A DNA stretch of 64,000 nucleotides from Trinickia soli (GTDB lineage: Bacteria; Pseudomonadota; Gammaproteobacteria; Burkholderiales; Burkholderiaceae), in contig NZ_PNYB01000007.1 in NCBI RefSeq assembly GCF_002879855.1, forward strand, positions 62,001 to 126,000, read 5' to 3'. The position numbers and the translations under genes are program-made. This document shows positions 8,313 through 18,227 of this stretch, one piece after another (position 1 is the stretch's first letter; every line of letters starts with the position of its first letter). The notes under the pieces were generated by a model. The model was not told the origin of the DNA, did no database searches, and saw only the letters and a program-made list of their open reading frames with translations.

Positions 8313-8951
8313 CTATTGACCTTGCAGCCAGAGTTCAAACTTCTCTGCATCGATAAGTACGCGGCGCGCACCCTCGGGGCGAACAATGCAGTTTAGAAAA
8401 CCATTGGATTTCAGCCCGTTTTTGGGATGTTTCGCATACTGCTCAGCCTGAAAGACAAGATGTCGTACTGCGCCCTCCGAATACGGATAGCGTTGCGCGG
8501 TTTGCTTGATCGTGAGCCAGCGGCGGTCTTCGAGCGGCGTCGGTGCCGTCTCGGCCTTCGGCGTGCTATAGCGGCGCTTGCGCGGTTTCTTCTCGCGGGG
8601 CGGGGTTTCTGCCGCCGACGCGTCCGAGGGGCAGGTCGCCGGAGCCGGGGCTGGGTGATCGACCACAGGTTTGCCGGCTTCGGCCTGTCTGTCACCGCCT
8701 TCCGAGGCGAGAGCGCGCGGACGGGGCTGGCCGGGATGGATCATCTCTCCGGTCATCACATTCCAAGTCGGGCCGACCCAATGCCTTACGGGCTGCCGCT
8801 TGGTCCGCGTCGGTGTCGGGTCGAGTCCATCGTCTTGGGTGCCGGGATATGGAGCGGCATGACGCGAACCAACCGGCACGGCCGTCCCTGGCGAACAGTC
8901 GGCGTGCGGGGCGTTCTTCGAAAGCGAGTGTGCGGGATGTTGCATGTTCAT
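8313..8951 (-). CDS. AlpA/excisionase-like helix-turn-helix protein
   Basis: About 212 residues from ATG 8951, chosen for the AGGAG six bases upstream; the frame continues to 9131 but those residues look non-coding. The N-terminal 130 residues are low complexity, rich in Pro, Arg and Ala (KKPRKRRYSTPK). The C-terminal 70 residues form a winged-helix excisionase-like fold: RRWLTIKQTAQRYPYSEGAV contains the recognition helix, and VLIDAEKFELWLQG is the terminal helix typical of such proteins. It likely binds element DNA as an excision or transcription regulator, as AlpA does in satellites and integrative elements. It is the first gene of the AlpA-RepA pair. Confidence 0.6.
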   Translation of the reverse strand: MNMQHPAHSLSKNAPHADCSPGTAVPVGSRHAAPYPGTQDDGLDPTPTRTKRQPVRHWVGPTWNVMTGEMIHPGQPRPRALASEGGDRQAEAGKPVVDHPAPAPATCPSDASAAETPPREKKPRKRRYSTPKAETAPTPLEDRRWLTIKQTAQRYPYSEGAVRHLVFQAEQYAKHPKNGLKSNGFLNCIVRPEGARRVLIDAEKFELWLQGQ

Positions 8952-9390
8952 CGATGCTCCTGGCGATGTTGAAAATGGCGGTTGATGTCGAGCGCCGATC
9001 GGTATTCGATCGCAACTGATGAGGGCAAACCACGGCAAATAAGGAGCAACGATGAAAGCGGACTGCTGCGGGAGGTTTGTAGAGATGCACTCAAATAAAT
9101 CGCGTGAAATCAAAGGGATGTCTGATTTCATGATTCCGTTGCGCTTGGCGATGATTCCAGGGGAAATAAGGGGAATCCGGTCGTGGGCGCTGCGCGCGGG
9201 CCGTGAAGCGATACCGACGAGCCCAGTAGTCGCCGACAGACCGATAGCTTGAGGTGGGCAATGCAGACGGCTTACTTACTGCATCGGAGCAAGCGGCTCG
9301 TATGGGGAGGGGGTTGACGAGGATGATCTCGTCGCGGGATTGCTGGCCGATCGCAGCGATCAGAACTGTCGATCGGCAGATGCCGCGAAA
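8952..9390. other. Intergenic stretch between the AlpA-like and DUF6499 genes
   Basis: No convincing gene. It should hold the promoter of the minus-strand AlpA-like/RepA pair. A plus-strand frame at 9052-9252 has a good AAGGAG ribosome site, but its 66-residue product has no recognisable features and unusual composition, so I do not annotate it as a gene. Confidence 0.4.
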
Positions 9391-10875
9391 TCAGGCCAAT
9401 TCGGCGTCGGCAACAAGATCGGTTGGTGCTGCGCCGATCAAGAATGTGTACTGGTGCATGACAAGGTCGATACCGGTTCGCAGTGCATCCTTGAATTTTT
9501 CGGACTCTGGCGCGGGCCGGTTAGGGCACTGCTTCCATCCGCTCTCCCCCCAAATGGCTTTGTGATACGGATCCGTCTGATCATAGATTGCGTTCGCAAT
9601 GCGGTCCGCACCTGTTGGCGAATTGGCGCGTTTGGGGAGTCCAAGTTGCAACTCAAGCATGCAGAGCGCGCGCTTTAACCAGAACTCTTGGCGATTCGTT
9701 GTACCGGCTCTTTGCCGTATCGGATTCGCGAGTCGTTTCGACGATCTAAGCCGCTGCTGCAGGAACTGTAGCTGCTTCTCGACTGCCTTTAACTGTTGGG
9801 GCAGAGAATAGGCGACGTCGATCAATACAACGTGCCAGTTCTGCCACGCGCTCGCTGGTTCACGAGCCAGATCGGAGAGCGCCGTCCGTATTACGCCAAA
9901 CGGAATTGCTACGGCTCGATTCGGCTGGAATGGTAGCACCTGCGGTTCGGGATCGGTGGGAGCATAGTTCTCAACATGCAGCGAGGACGCGCGACACATT
10001 AATTCCTGAAAGTGCCGTGCAGCCTCCTGATTCGCGCGTAGCTGTGGCTTGATGTGGCCATCGAGGCTGACCGCGAACGCCATCTCGGATTCGCGTGCAA
10101 ATCCGGTCAATTGGAACGGCGTGATAGTCGGTGCGTCGATGCTGCGAACGAGCTTACCGCCGTTGTCACGTACTTCAAGCACGCGCCGCTTCGGAAGATT
10201 GTCGATTCGGCCGAAACTGATTGCCCGCTCGCCCCGATCATTGTAGCTTTCGATCTGCCCATACACGACGGGAGATTCGATGAGCTTTGCTTGGCCCGTG
10301 TATCCAACAGAAATCCGGTTACCGCGCGGGCTGACTTTCCACACGCTCTCACGTCCCGCGAAAAATGGTTTGCCAACCGCGAAAATCGGCTCAGTCAGCA
10401 GGAAGAACCATGACTGCTCCTTGCCCAGCTTGGGAAGGTCCGGCTCGGATGGGTCAAACCAATCGCCGATGCCATAGAGACGGGTGCTGTCGAAATCCCG
10501 CACGCGAAGCCCGCTTTGGTCTGTATCGGGATTGGCTTCGAGAAACTTTCTGAGAGTGAGAGGAGCAACATGCGGCCACTCGCATCGAGGCCCTAGGACC
10601 TTGCCGTTCAGGCTGAAATACCGGACATCAAATTCTTTGGCCTTCTCAAACCATTCGCTGTCCCGCCATTGATAGAAATGGCGTTTTCCGGGGTTCGTCA
10701 GCAGCGCCGGTTGATTTTGAAGAAGTTCGTAGTCGCGGCGGTAGCCGGGGTTGAGACGAAGGAATTTCCAGGCCCATTCGTCCCCGGTCATCTCCAGTTG
10801 TGTTCCATCAAGAGCAAACGGGTATTTGCCTTGAGCGAGTGGAAGGCTAAGAAGGGGACTGGTCTGACTGGTCAT
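9391..10875 (-). CDS. DUF6499/DUF2285-type island protein
   Basis: 494 residues. Near the N-terminus the string EWAWKFLRLNPGYRRDYELL matches the short DUF6499 'transcriptional regulator domain', usually WAWEFLRRNPxYRxDW, found on integrative elements. The following 300 residues are of the DUF2285-associated type (SGLRVRDFDSTRLYGI, SVDGHIKP-like patterns), and the C-terminus is Arg/Gln-rich with possible DNA-contacting helices (GADRIANAIYDQTDPYH). It is 17 bases from the integrase gene on the same strand. Its exact role is unknown in the family; element regulation is the common assumption. Confidence 0.6.
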   Translation of the reverse strand: MTSQTSPLLSLPLAQGKYPFALDGTQLEMTGDEWAWKFLRLNPGYRRDYELLQNQPALLTNPGKRHFYQWRDSEWFEKAKEFDVRYFSLNGKVLGPRCEWPHVAPLTLRKFLEANPDTDQSGLRVRDFDSTRLYGIGDWFDPSEPDLPKLGKEQSWFFLLTEPIFAVGKPFFAGRESVWKVSPRGNRISVGYTGQAKLIESPVVYGQIESYNDRGERAISFGRIDNLPKRRVLEVRDNGGKLVRSIDAPTITPFQLTGFARESEMAFAVSLDGHIKPQLRANQEAARHFQELMCRASSLHVENYAPTDPEPQVLPFQPNRAVAIPFGVIRTALSDLAREPASAWQNWHVVLIDVAYSLPQQLKAVEKQLQFLQQRLRSSKRLANPIRQRAGTTNRQEFWLKRALCMLELQLGLPKRANSPTGADRIANAIYDQTDPYHKAIWGESGWKQCPNRPAPESEKFKDALRTGIDLVMHQYTFLIGAAPTDLVADAELA

Positions 10876-10892
10876 CGCAGATGTTCGGAATG

Positions 10893-12038
10893 TTACGTCG
10901 GGTCAGGCGTCGATTGATCGTCCTTCGAACTGTCCGCGCCGCCGAGGCGGGCGGCGTTCACGCGTGTGAGTACGCCGGCAATGTGATCCTTGCCGAAGTG
11001 GGCGTATCGCTTCACCATGTTCAGTGTTCTGTGACCGAGGATTTCCGCGATTTCCGGCGCGGTAGCACCGCCCATCGCGAGGTAGCTGGCCGTCGTATGC
11101 CTCAGGTCGTGAAATCGAAAGTCTTCAATGCCTGCATGCCGCCGTGCAATGTCCCAAGCAGGATGGATGTTTATCGGCTGGTCAGGCACTCTGTCGCTCG
11201 GAAAGAGCAATGCATCCGGTTCGGGGCGGCCCGTGCGCTTATCCGCATGTATGGCGTTCAACCGTTCGATTTCCTGCAGCGCCACGCCGGTCAGTGGCAC
11301 GCCGCGCCGCTCACCGTTCTTGGTGCGGTTAAGCAGGATCAGCCCGTAGCTACCCTCCTGTTTTGGTAGCGAGATGTCGCGCCAGCGCAAACCGAGGATT
11401 TCGCCGCGCCGCATGCCGGTCGAGATCGCGGTGACGACGATGACGTAGAGATAGCGGTTGGTGGATCGGGCCGCCGCAGCGAGTAGTCGGTCGCGCTCGT
11501 CGTCGCTCAAATGCCGCACGCGTTCGTTATTGACGCGTGGCTTGGCGACCCTGGACATCGGCGATGTCTCGAGCCATTGCCATTCCTTCACAGCTACGCT
11601 CAGCACGTGCGAAAATGTCGCGAGGGAGCGAACGACAGTGGCGGCGGCGCGCGGCCCACCGTTGGGAGTCGGGATGCTGGCGAACTCGTCGCGGCAGGTG
11701 CCGATTAACGCGGGCGTTAGCTCGGCAAGGCTGTAGGCGCCGAGCCGTGATGACCACCAGTCGAGAACCCGGCCTTGATCCGCCTCGCGTTGCGGCTTGC
11801 GGGTAAGCAGGATCTCCTTGCGATACCTGTCGATCATCTCGCGCACGGTATGGCGCTCGGCTTCGACGCGCTGCATGTAGCGTCCCGCGCGCAAATCGGC
11901 TTCCACCTGTGCGGCCCATTGTTTGGCGAGGGTCTTACTGTCGAAGGTTCGAGTCTGCGGAGGGAAGCCTTTCAGCCGAATCTGCACATGGTACGACTTG
12001 TTCCCCTGTGCATCCTTGCGTTCACGGATCGTTGCCAT
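10893..12038 (-). CDS. Tyrosine-type site-specific integrase
   Basis: 381 residues, full length for a phage-type integrase. The N-terminus has an arm-binding-like beta domain (YHVQIRLKGFPPQTRTFDSK), then a SAM-like core-binding domain. The catalytic domain shows the Arg in STGMRRGEILGL, the HxxR in FHDLRHTTASYL, a His in EILGHRTL and the Tyr in MVKRYAHF. It marks the right end of the integrative element, with its start facing the chromosomal reductase gene. Upstream, TGTGCCATGCGTGTGCCA (12125-12142) contains two GTGCCA strings that could be integrase sites. The target site cannot be fixed because the left end is not visible. No tRNA gene is next to it. Confidence 0.92.
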   Translation of the reverse strand: MATIRERKDAQGNKSYHVQIRLKGFPPQTRTFDSKTLAKQWAAQVEADLRAGRYMQRVEAERHTVREMIDRYRKEILLTRKPQREADQGRVLDWWSSRLGAYSLAELTPALIGTCRDEFASIPTPNGGPRAAATVVRSLATFSHVLSVAVKEWQWLETSPMSRVAKPRVNNERVRHLSDDERDRLLAAAARSTNRYLYVIVVTAISTGMRRGEILGLRWRDISLPKQEGSYGLILLNRTKNGERRGVPLTGVALQEIERLNAIHADKRTGRPEPDALLFPSDRVPDQPINIHPAWDIARRHAGIEDFRFHDLRHTTASYLAMGGATAPEIAEILGHRTLNMVKRYAHFGKDHIAGVLTRVNAARLGGADSSKDDQSTPDPT

Positions 12039-12224
12039 ATTGTTCTTACCTCGCCGTCGTCGGGTTATGAGCCATGCGGCGAGCGGGATCGGTTATCGCT
12101 GGTTGTCGTGGCTCTTTATACCAGTTGTGCCATGCGTGTGCCAAACCGCCAAAAAGGCGCTCGAAGATTCGGTTAAAATGCTGATTTTTATGGATTTTGC
12201 TGTGCGCAGTGGACTTCATTGTAA

Positions 12225-13058
12225 ATGAGCGCCTCCCCTGACCCTCGCCCTGACGCCGGCGGTACGCCGACATCGGCACCCGCGCCCTCGCGCGTCGTGC
12301 TGGTGACGGGCGCGGCGCGGCGTATCGGCCGTGCGCTGGCGCTCGGCTTCGCCGCCCAGGGCTGGGATGTCGCCGTCCATTACGGCGCGTCCGCGCAAGA
12401 GGCCGAGGCGGTCGTCGCGCAAATCCGGGCGCTGGGCCGGCGCGCGGTCGCGCTGGCGGCGGATCTGGCCGTCGAGCGCGAAGTCGCGGGCCTCGTGGCC
12501 GCTTGCACGGCCGCGCTGGGACGGCCCGGCTGCATCGTCAACAATGCCTCGCGCTTCGTCGAAGACACGGCGCGCGATGTGAACTATGAGACGTTGATCG
12601 CCCACATGGCCGTCAACGTCGGGGCACCGCTCGTGTTGGCGCGCACGCTGTTCGACGCCACGCCCGAGGCCGCGCGCGAAGATGAAACGCTGCGTGGCGT
12701 GGTCATCAACGTGCTCGATCAGAAGCTGTACAACCTGAACCCCGACTATTTGTCGTACACGTTATCGAAGGCAGCGCTGCAAACGGCGACGATCACGCTC
12801 GCGCAGGCGTTGGCCCCGAAAGTGCGCGTCGTCGGTATCGCGCCGGGCCTGACGCTGCAATCGGCCGATCAGACGCCGGAGGAGTTTGCGCAAGCGCATC
12901 GCGTGACGCCGCTCGGTCGGGCGTCGAAGCCCGAAGACATCGTCGCCGCCGCCTGTTATCTGGCGCAGGCGCACGGCGTGACGGGCACCACTTTGATCGT
13001 CGACGGCGGCCAGCACCTCGTGCCGCTGCCGCGCGACGTCATGTTTTTGACGCGGTGA
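12225..13058 (+). CDS. FolM-like short-chain dehydrogenase (dihydromonapterin/pteridine reductase type)
   Basis: 277 residues. The Rossmann nucleotide motif reads VVLVTGAARRIGRALA; the TGxxxRxG form, with Arg in place of the usual second Gly region, is typical of pteridine reductases and FolM. NNAS is the SDR structural motif, and YTLSKAAL carries the catalytic Tyr and Lys. The C-terminal VTGTTLIVDGGQHL is the standard SDR end. It directly precedes folB, which supports a pterin substrate. About 20 Pro/Ala-rich residues precede the Rossmann strand. This is the first core gene to the right of the integrative element, so its promoter region adjoins the element boundary. Substrate is inferred. 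Confidence 0.8.
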   Translation: MSASPDPRPDAGGTPTSAPAPSRVVLVTGAARRIGRALALGFAAQGWDVAVHYGASAQEAEAVVAQIRALGRRAVALAADLAVEREVAGLVAACTAALGRPGCIVNNASRFVEDTARDVNYETLIAHMAVNVGAPLVLARTLFDATPEAAREDETLRGVVINVLDQKLYNLNPDYLSYTLSKAALQTATITLAQALAPKVRVVGIAPGLTLQSADQTPEEFAQAHRVTPLGRASKPEDIVAAACYLAQAHGVTGTTLIVDGGQHLVPLPRDVMFLTR

Positions 13059-13125
13059 CGCGCATCGGCCCCGGCCGCGCCGGGCCCTCGCGCTTCGCGC
13101 GCGGATCTTGTTGATTGGAACGAAT

Positions 13126-13524
13126 ATGGTTGCCGCTCTCTTGCACCCCCGACTCGCCGATTGTCGCAGGCTGTTCCTGCGCAACTACGAGGTCTACATC
13201 AATATTGGCGTGCATGATTTCGAAAAGCGCGGCGAGCAGCGCGTCGTGATCAATGTCGAGCTGTTCGTGCCGCTCGCGCAAACGACGCCCGTCGAAGACA
13301 AGCTGCATGAAGTCGTCGATTACGATTTCATGCGCGCCACCATCGCGCGCCGGGTCGGGCAGGGTCACATTCATCTGCAAGAGACGCTGTGCGACGACAT
13401 CGCGGGGACGATGCTCGCGCATCCGCGCGTGCGGGCCGTGTCCGTATCGACGGAAAAGCCCGACGTGTATCCCGATTGCGACGCCGTCGGCGTCGAGGTA
13501 TTTCGCATCAAAGAGGAAAGCTGA
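13126..13524 (+). CDS. folB: Dihydroneopterin aldolase
   Basis: 132 residues from ATG 13126, preceded by TTGGAACGAAT; an in-frame TTG at 13108 is less likely. The family signature is clear: [22 protein letters not shown] at the N-terminus (split here across the conserved GVHDxEK core) and a [11 protein letters not shown] segment in the middle. FolB cleaves 7,8-dihydroneopterin to hydroxymethyl-dihydropterin in folate synthesis. The stop overlaps the ttcA start in a TGATG, so the two genes are probably translationally coupled. FolX is the main alternative within the family. Confidence 0.85.
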   Translation: MVAALLHPRLADCRRLFLRNYEVYINIGVHDFEKRGEQRVVINVELFVPLAQTTPVEDKLHEVVDYDFMRATIARRVGQGHIHLQETLCDDIAGTMLAHPRVRAVSVSTEKPDVYPDCDAVGVEVFRIKEES

Positions 13525-14564
13525 TGAACGCGCCCGAGAGGATCGCGACCGAAGCCGCGGCCGCCGAAACAGACCCAGCCGGGGGTGCGCCGCAAGCCTC
13601 TGGCGCGGCGCGCGCCGAAGCGGGCGAACGACAAGCGTTGACGCGCCGCGAGCAAAAGGAAGCGTACGAGAACAACAAGCTGTTCAAGCGGCTTGCGCGG
13701 CTCGTCGGCCAGGCGATCGGCGATTTCAACATGATCGAGCACGGCGACAAGGTGATGGTCTGCATGTCGGGCGGCAAAGACAGCTATGCGATGCTCGACA
13801 TCCTCATGCGGCTGCGAGAGCGCGCGCCGATCGATTTCGACATCGTGGCCGTCAATCTGGATCAGAAGCAGCCCGGCTTTCCCGAGCACGTTTTGCCCGA
13901 CTACCTCACGAGCGTCGGCGTGCCGTTTCACATCGAAAACCAGGACACGTACAGTATCGTCAAACGTCTCGTGCCCGAAGGCAAGACGACGTGCTCGCTG
14001 TGCTCGCGGCTACGGCGCGGCATTCTCTATCGCGTGGCCGGCGAGCTGGGCGCGACGAAGATCGCGCTCGGACACCATCGCGACGACATCCTGCAGACGA
14101 TGCTGCTCAATCTGTTCTACGGCGGCAAGCTCAAGGGCATGCCGCCGAAGCTGCAGTCCGACGACGGCAAAAATATCGTGATCAGACCCCTTGCCTACGT
14201 GAAGGAAGTCGATCTCGAGAAATACGCGCAATTGCGTGCGTTCCCCATCATCCCGTGCAATCTCTGTGGTAGTCAGCCCAACCTCAAACGTGCGGAAATG
14301 AAGGCCCTGATTCGCGACTGGGACAAGCGCTTTCCGGGGCGTGTCGAGAACATGTTCAATGCGCTGTCGAACGTCGTCCCGTCACATTTGATGGATGCGG
14401 CGTTGTTTCCGTTCGCGGGGTTGCGTGCGACGGGACAGGCCGACCCGCTTGGCGATATCGCCTTCGACGACGAACCGTGCAGCACGAGTTCCGGCACGAG
14501 CGGCGCGGGCGACGAAGCGGGCGGCGGGCAGGCGATCTCGTTCGCCCGGTTCGACGATCTCTGA
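13524..14564 (+). CDS. ttcA: tRNA 2-thiocytidine-32 synthetase
   Basis: 346 residues. The ATP-PPi loop motif [11 protein letters not shown] and two CxxC motifs (CSLCSR and CNLCGS) that carry the iron-sulfur cluster are all present. TtcA thiolates C32 of several tRNAs using ATP. I chose the ATG at 13524, which overlaps the folB stop and has AGAGGAAAG upstream. The first 50 residues are Ala/Glu-rich and look disordered before the conserved core at [19 protein letters not shown]. The C-terminal Ser/Gly-rich tail is a common Burkholderiaceae extension. Confidence 0.93.
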   Translation: MNAPERIATEAAAAETDPAGGAPQASGAARAEAGERQALTRREQKEAYENNKLFKRLARLVGQAIGDFNMIEHGDKVMVCMSGGKDSYAMLDILMRLRERAPIDFDIVAVNLDQKQPGFPEHVLPDYLTSVGVPFHIENQDTYSIVKRLVPEGKTTCSLCSRLRRGILYRVAGELGATKIALGHHRDDILQTMLLNLFYGGKLKGMPPKLQSDDGKNIVIRPLAYVKEVDLEKYAQLRAFPIIPCNLCGSQPNLKRAEMKALIRDWDKRFPGRVENMFNALSNVVPSHLMDAALFPFAGLRATGQADPLGDIAFDDEPCSTSSGTSGAGDEAGGGQAISFARFDDL

Positions 14565-14597
14565 CCGGGTCAGCGGGGCCGCCGGTAGGCGGGCGGT

Positions 14598-14629
14598 CAC
14601 CTATGGCGCGTGGCGGCGGGGCATAGGTG
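14598..14629. terminator. Hairpin between ttcA and glmU
   Basis: CACCTATG at 14598-14605 and CATAGGTG at 14622-14629 are perfect 8-bp complements across a G-rich loop, 33 bases after the ttcA stop. No T-run follows, so termination is weakly supported. A TAAAAT at 14659-14664 is a plausible -10 for glmU, but the only -35 candidate is spaced too tightly (about 15 bases). Confidence 0.35.
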
Positions 14630-14698
14630 GGTAGGGCTTTGCAGGGCCTGCCGCATGCTAAAATCGCGCACTTTGTACCTCATTCTTTCGCCGATGCC

Positions 14699-16060
14699 AT
14701 GAACATCGTCATTTTGGCTGCAGGCACCGGCAAGCGCATGCGCTCCGCGCTGCCGAAGGTGCTTCATCCGCTGGCTGGCCGGCCGCTTCTCGCTCACGTG
14801 ATCGAGACGGCGCGCGAGCTCGATCCGGCGCGCATCGTCGTGGTTGTCGGACACGGCGCGCAAGCGGTGCAGCAAGCCGTGGCCGCGCCCGACGTCGCGT
14901 TTGCGTTGCAGGCCGAGCAGCTCGGCACGGGACACGCCGTGCAGCAGGCGTTGCCGCTGCTGGACCCCGCGCAACCCACGCTCGTGCTCTACGGCGACGT
15001 CCCGCTCACGAGGGCGTCGACGCTCAGGCGTTTGGCCGATGCGGCCGTCGACGGTCGCTACGGCATTCTGACCGTGACGCTCGACGACCCGACCGGCTAT
15101 GGCCGCATCGTGCGCGACACGGCGGGCTATGTCACGCGCATCGTCGAGCAGAAGGACGCGACGCCCGAACAACTGCGCATTGCCGAAATCAACACCGGTA
15201 TCGTCGTCACGCCCACGGCGCAGCTTGCCATGTGGCTCGGCGCACTGAAGAACGATAACGCGCAGGGTGAGTATTACCTGACCGACGTCGTCGAACATGC
15301 GATCGAAGCGGGTTTCGATGTCGTCACGACGCAGCCCGACGAAGTGTGGGAAACGCTCGGCGTGAACAGCAAGGCGCAGTTGGCCGAGCTCGAACGTATT
15401 CATCAACGCAACATCGCCGATACGCTGCTCGCGGGCGGCGTGACGATCATCGACCCGGCGCGCCTCGATGTGCGCGGCGAACTGAGCTGCGGCCGCGATG
15501 TGTCGATCGACGTCAATTGCGTGTTCGAAGGCAGCGTGACGCTGGCGGACGGCGTCGCGATCGGGGCGAATTGCGTATTGCGCGACGCGACCATCGGCGC
15601 GGGCACGCGTGTCGAACCGTTCACGCACATCGAGGGCGCGCAGGTCGGCGCACGTGTCGTGCTGGGACCGTATGCGCGGTTGCGACCGGGTGCGGTGCTC
15701 GGCGACGAAGCGCACGTCGGCAATTTTGTCGAAGTGAAGAATGCGACCCTGGGTCACGGTTCGAAGGCGAACCATCTGACGTACATCGGCGACGCCGACA
15801 TCGGCGCGCGCGTGAACGTCGGCGCGGGCACGATCACGTGCAATTACGACGGCGCGAACAAGCATCGGACGGTGATCGACGACGACGTCTTCGTCGGCTC
15901 CGACACGCAGCTCGTCGCGCCTGTGCATGTGGGCCGCGGCGTCACGATCGCGGCCGGCACGACGGTGTGGAAGGACGTGCCCGAAGGCGCGCTCGTGCTC
16001 AACGAAAAAACGCAGGTGGCGCGTGACGGCTACATCCGTCCCGTCAAGAAAAAGAGCTGA
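14699..16060 (+). CDS. glmU: Bifunctional GlmU: GlcN-1-P acetyltransferase / GlcNAc-1-P uridyltransferase
   Basis: 453 residues, the usual length. The uridyltransferase domain starts with [20 protein letters not shown], with [13 protein letters not shown] as the UTP loop. The C-terminal left-handed beta-helix is seen as hexapeptide repeats (for example [20 protein letters not shown]), ending in the acetyltransferase site region [19 protein letters not shown]. GlmU makes UDP-GlcNAc for peptidoglycan and LPS in the cytoplasm. The start was set at MNIVILAAG (14699); an upstream in-frame ATG would add residues with no family match. glmS follows 126 bases later, so the two catalyse linked steps of the same pathway. 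Confidence 0.97.
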   Translation: MNIVILAAGTGKRMRSALPKVLHPLAGRPLLAHVIETARELDPARIVVVVGHGAQAVQQAVAAPDVAFALQAEQLGTGHAVQQALPLLDPAQPTLVLYGDVPLTRASTLRRLADAAVDGRYGILTVTLDDPTGYGRIVRDTAGYVTRIVEQKDATPEQLRIAEINTGIVVTPTAQLAMWLGALKNDNAQGEYYLTDVVEHAIEAGFDVVTTQPDEVWETLGVNSKAQLAELERIHQRNIADTLLAGGVTIIDPARLDVRGELSCGRDVSIDVNCVFEGSVTLADGVAIGANCVLRDATIGAGTRVEPFTHIEGAQVGARVVLGPYARLRPGAVLGDEAHVGNFVEVKNATLGHGSKANHLTYIGDADIGARVNVGAGTITCNYDGANKHRTVIDDDVFVGSDTQLVAPVHVGRGVTIAAGTTVWKDVPEGALVLNEKTQVARDGYIRPVKKKS

Positions 16061-16134
16061 GTTGTGCGCGTGGCTTTGACGACGCATGCGCTCACGCACA
16101 GACGCGGGCGCGAGGGCGTCGCAAGATCGAAGAA

Positions 16135-16167
16135 TGAAGCATCACTGAAGCACCACTGAAGCACCCA
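16135..16167. repeat. Three 11-bp tandem repeats in the glmS leader
   Basis: TGAAGCATCAC, TGAAGCACCAC and TGAAGCACCCA lie head to tail 19 bases before the glmS start. The copies differ by one or two bases. Nothing suggests a riboswitch or ribozyme; it looks like a short local duplication. Confidence 0.6.
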
Positions 16168-16186
16168 TCGCGAAAGGAAGATTCTC

Positions 16187-18004
16187 ATGTGTGGCATCGT
16201 TGGCGCCGTCGCGCAGCGTAATATCGTTCCCGTCCTCGTCGAAGGACTGCGCCGCCTCGAATACCGCGGCTACGATTCGTGCGGCGTGGCCGTGTTGACG
16301 AACGGGGAGCCGCGTCGTGCGCGCAGCGTCGCGCGCGTGGCCGATCTCGATGCGCAGGTGCGCGAGGGTCATCTCGAAGGCGTCACGGGCATTGCCCACA
16401 CGCGTTGGGCCACGCATGGTGCGCCTGTCACCGACAACGCGCATCCGATTTTTTCGCGCGATGCGGTGGCGCTCGTGCATAACGGCATCATCGAGAATTT
16501 CGAATCGTTGCGCGAGATGCTGCGCGGCAAGGGCTACGTGTTCGTTTCGCAAACGGACACCGAAGTCATCGCCCATTTGATCCACAGCCTCTATCGCGGC
16601 AACCTGTACGACGCCGTCTGCGCAGCGGTCAAGCAGTTGCACGGAGCGTATGCGATTGCTGTCGTGCATAAGGATGAGCCCCATACGGTGGTGGGCGCGC
16701 GGCAAGGTTCGCCGCTCGTCGTCGGGGTGGGGCAGGGCGAGAACTTCCTGGCTTCCGATGCGCTCGCGCTGGCGGGCAGCACCGAGAAGTTCATGTTTCT
16801 CGAAGAAGGCGACGTGTGCGAGCTGACACAAGGCGGCGTGCGCATCACCGACCGCGATGGCCATCCGGCCGAGCGCGAGGTGCGCACGGTGCAGGCTTAC
16901 GGCGGTGCCGTCGAGCTGGGCCCGTATCGCCACTTCATGCAGAAGGAGATTTTCGAGCAACCGCGCGCGATCTCCGACACGATTCCCGCAAGCGACTCGT
17001 TCGAGCCGAAGCTGTTCGGCGAAGCGGCGCCCGCTGCCTTCGACGAAATCGACAGCATCCTGATCCTCGCTTGCGGGACGAGCTACTACTCGGGACTCAC
17101 GGCGAAGTACTGGCTCGAATCGATCGCAAAGATCTCGACGCAGGTGGAAATCGCGAGCGAGTATCGCTATCGCGAATCGGTGCCGAACCCGAAAGCGCTC
17201 GTCGTCGTCATTTCCCAATCGGGCGAGACGGCCGATACGCTGGCCGCGCTCAAGCATGCGCAAGAGCTCGGCCATCGGCATACGCTGGCCGTCTGCAATG
17301 TCAGTACGAGCGCGATGGTGCGTTTGACGCAGATGCAGTTCCTGACGCATGCGGGACGCGAAATTGGGGTGGCGTCGACGAAGGCGTTCACAACGCAGCT
17401 CGTCGGCTTGTTCACGCTGGCCGTGACGCTTGGCAAGTTGCGTGGGTACGTCGATGCGGCGAAGGAAGCCGACTATGTGAAGCAACTGCGCCACTTGCCG
17501 GCCGCGCTCAACAGCGTGCTCGCGCTCGAGCCGCAGATCATTGCGTGGTCGGAGGAGTTCTCGCGCAAGGAAAACGCGCTGTTCCTCGGCCGTGGGCTGC
17601 ACTATCCGATCGCGCTCGAGGGTGCGCTCAAGCTCAAGGAAATCTCGTACATCCACGCCGAGGCGTATCCGGCCGGTGAGTTGAAGCATGGGCCGCTCGC
17701 ACTTGTGACGGAGGCGATGCCTGTCGTCACGGTGGCGCCCAACGATGCGCTGCTCGAAAAGCTCAAGTCGAACATGCAGGAAGTGCGCGCACGCGGCGGC
17801 CAGCTCTATGTGTTCGCCGACGCCGATACGAAGATCGTCAACGAAGAGGGCATGCATGTGATTCGCATGCCCGAGCATTACGGCATGCTCTCGCCGATCC
17901 TGCACGTCGTGCCGCTGCAATTGCTCGCGTATCACACGGCGTGTGCGCGCGGGACCGATGTCGACAAGCCGAGAAACCTGGCGAAATCGGTGACGGTGGA
18001 GTGA
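16187..18004 (+). CDS. glmS: Glutamine-fructose-6-phosphate aminotransferase
   Basis: 605 residues, full length. Cys2 in [10 protein letters not shown] becomes the N-terminal nucleophile of the glutaminase domain; TRWATHG and HNGIIENF are conserved glutaminase motifs. Two SIS domains bind the sugar phosphate ([17 protein letters not shown]), and the protein ends [11 protein letters not shown]. GlmS makes glucosamine-6-phosphate from fructose-6-phosphate and glutamine. The start has GGAAG eight bases upstream. The conserved 3' coding end is the DNA that Tn7 TnsD recognises in other bacteria, and accessory genes begin immediately after it here. Confidence 0.97.
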   Translation: MCGIVGAVAQRNIVPVLVEGLRRLEYRGYDSCGVAVLTNGEPRRARSVARVADLDAQVREGHLEGVTGIAHTRWATHGAPVTDNAHPIFSRDAVALVHNGIIENFESLREMLRGKGYVFVSQTDTEVIAHLIHSLYRGNLYDAVCAAVKQLHGAYAIAVVHKDEPHTVVGARQGSPLVVGVGQGENFLASDALALAGSTEKFMFLEEGDVCELTQGGVRITDRDGHPAEREVRTVQAYGGAVELGPYRHFMQKEIFEQPRAISDTIPASDSFEPKLFGEAAPAAFDEIDSILILACGTSYYSGLTAKYWLESIAKISTQVEIASEYRYRESVPNPKALVVVISQSGETADTLAALKHAQELGHRHTLAVCNVSTSAMVRLTQMQFLTHAGREIGVASTKAFTTQLVGLFTLAVTLGKLRGYVDAAKEADYVKQLRHLPAALNSVLALEPQIIAWSEEFSRKENALFLGRGLHYPIALEGALKLKEISYIHAEAYPAGELKHGPLALVTEAMPVVTVAPNDALLEKLKSNMQEVRARGGQLYVFADADTKIVNEEGMHVIRMPEHYGMLSPILHVVPLQLLAYHTACARGTDVDKPRNLAKSVTVE

Positions 18005-18044
18005 GAGAACGCGAACGCGTCATCCATGTGCTCCCCGGAAATGA

Positions 18045-18129
18045 AAGCGTGCCACGGCCACTTTTAGAAGCGTTACATGAAGGGGGTCTTCCTGCCCGCA
18101 AACCCTTGTCAGCAGGGCATGGCACGCTT
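18045..18129. repeat. 10-bp inverted repeat flanking 65 bases just past glmS
   Basis: AAGCGTGCCA at 18045-18054 and TGGCACGCTT at 18120-18129 are perfect complements. Between them is non-coding sequence with its own partial complements (CTGCCCGC against GCAGGGC). It could be a structured 3' UTR or small RNA, or a remnant of an element end in the glmS-downstream integration site. Confidence 0.45.
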
Positions 18130-18152
18130 CTCAGACGCACCGCGTATGTTTG

Positions 18153-18178
18153 AAAAAAGAGGGGGTCATGACCCCCTC
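18153..18178 (-). terminator. Rho-independent terminator for the minus-strand gene 18228-18593
   Basis: A perfect 20-bp palindrome (18159-18178, GAGGGGGTCA and its complement) is followed on the minus strand by six T residues (the A-run at 18153-18158). It lies 50 bases past the stop of the minus-strand gene. It may also block glmS read-through on the plus strand, although no T-run exists on that side. Confidence 0.7.
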
Positions 18179-18227
18179 CGTTAGCCCCAAAAATTTCCCC
18201 AATTTCCCTTCGGCACGCTTCTGTCGC

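Noticed and set aside
9052-9252. Plus-strand frame with a good AAGGAG ribosome site
   Set aside because: The 66-residue product shows no fold or family pattern, and the position is where the promoter of the minus-strand AlpA-like gene should be.
13371-16099. Long minus-strand frames antisense to ttcA, glmU and glmS
   Set aside because: These are mirror frames typical of high-GC coding DNA; the plus-strand genes have clear family motifs.
16061-16186. glmS ribozyme or riboswitch in the glmS leader
   Set aside because: The leader is only 126 bases, shows tandem repeats rather than ribozyme core sequences, and glmS ribozymes are a Gram-positive feature.
18004-18140. A Tn7-like transposon end downstream of glmS
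   Set aside because: A TGTG string occurs about 23 bases past the stop, but no repeated TnsB-type sites, no matching distal end and no tns genes were seen.
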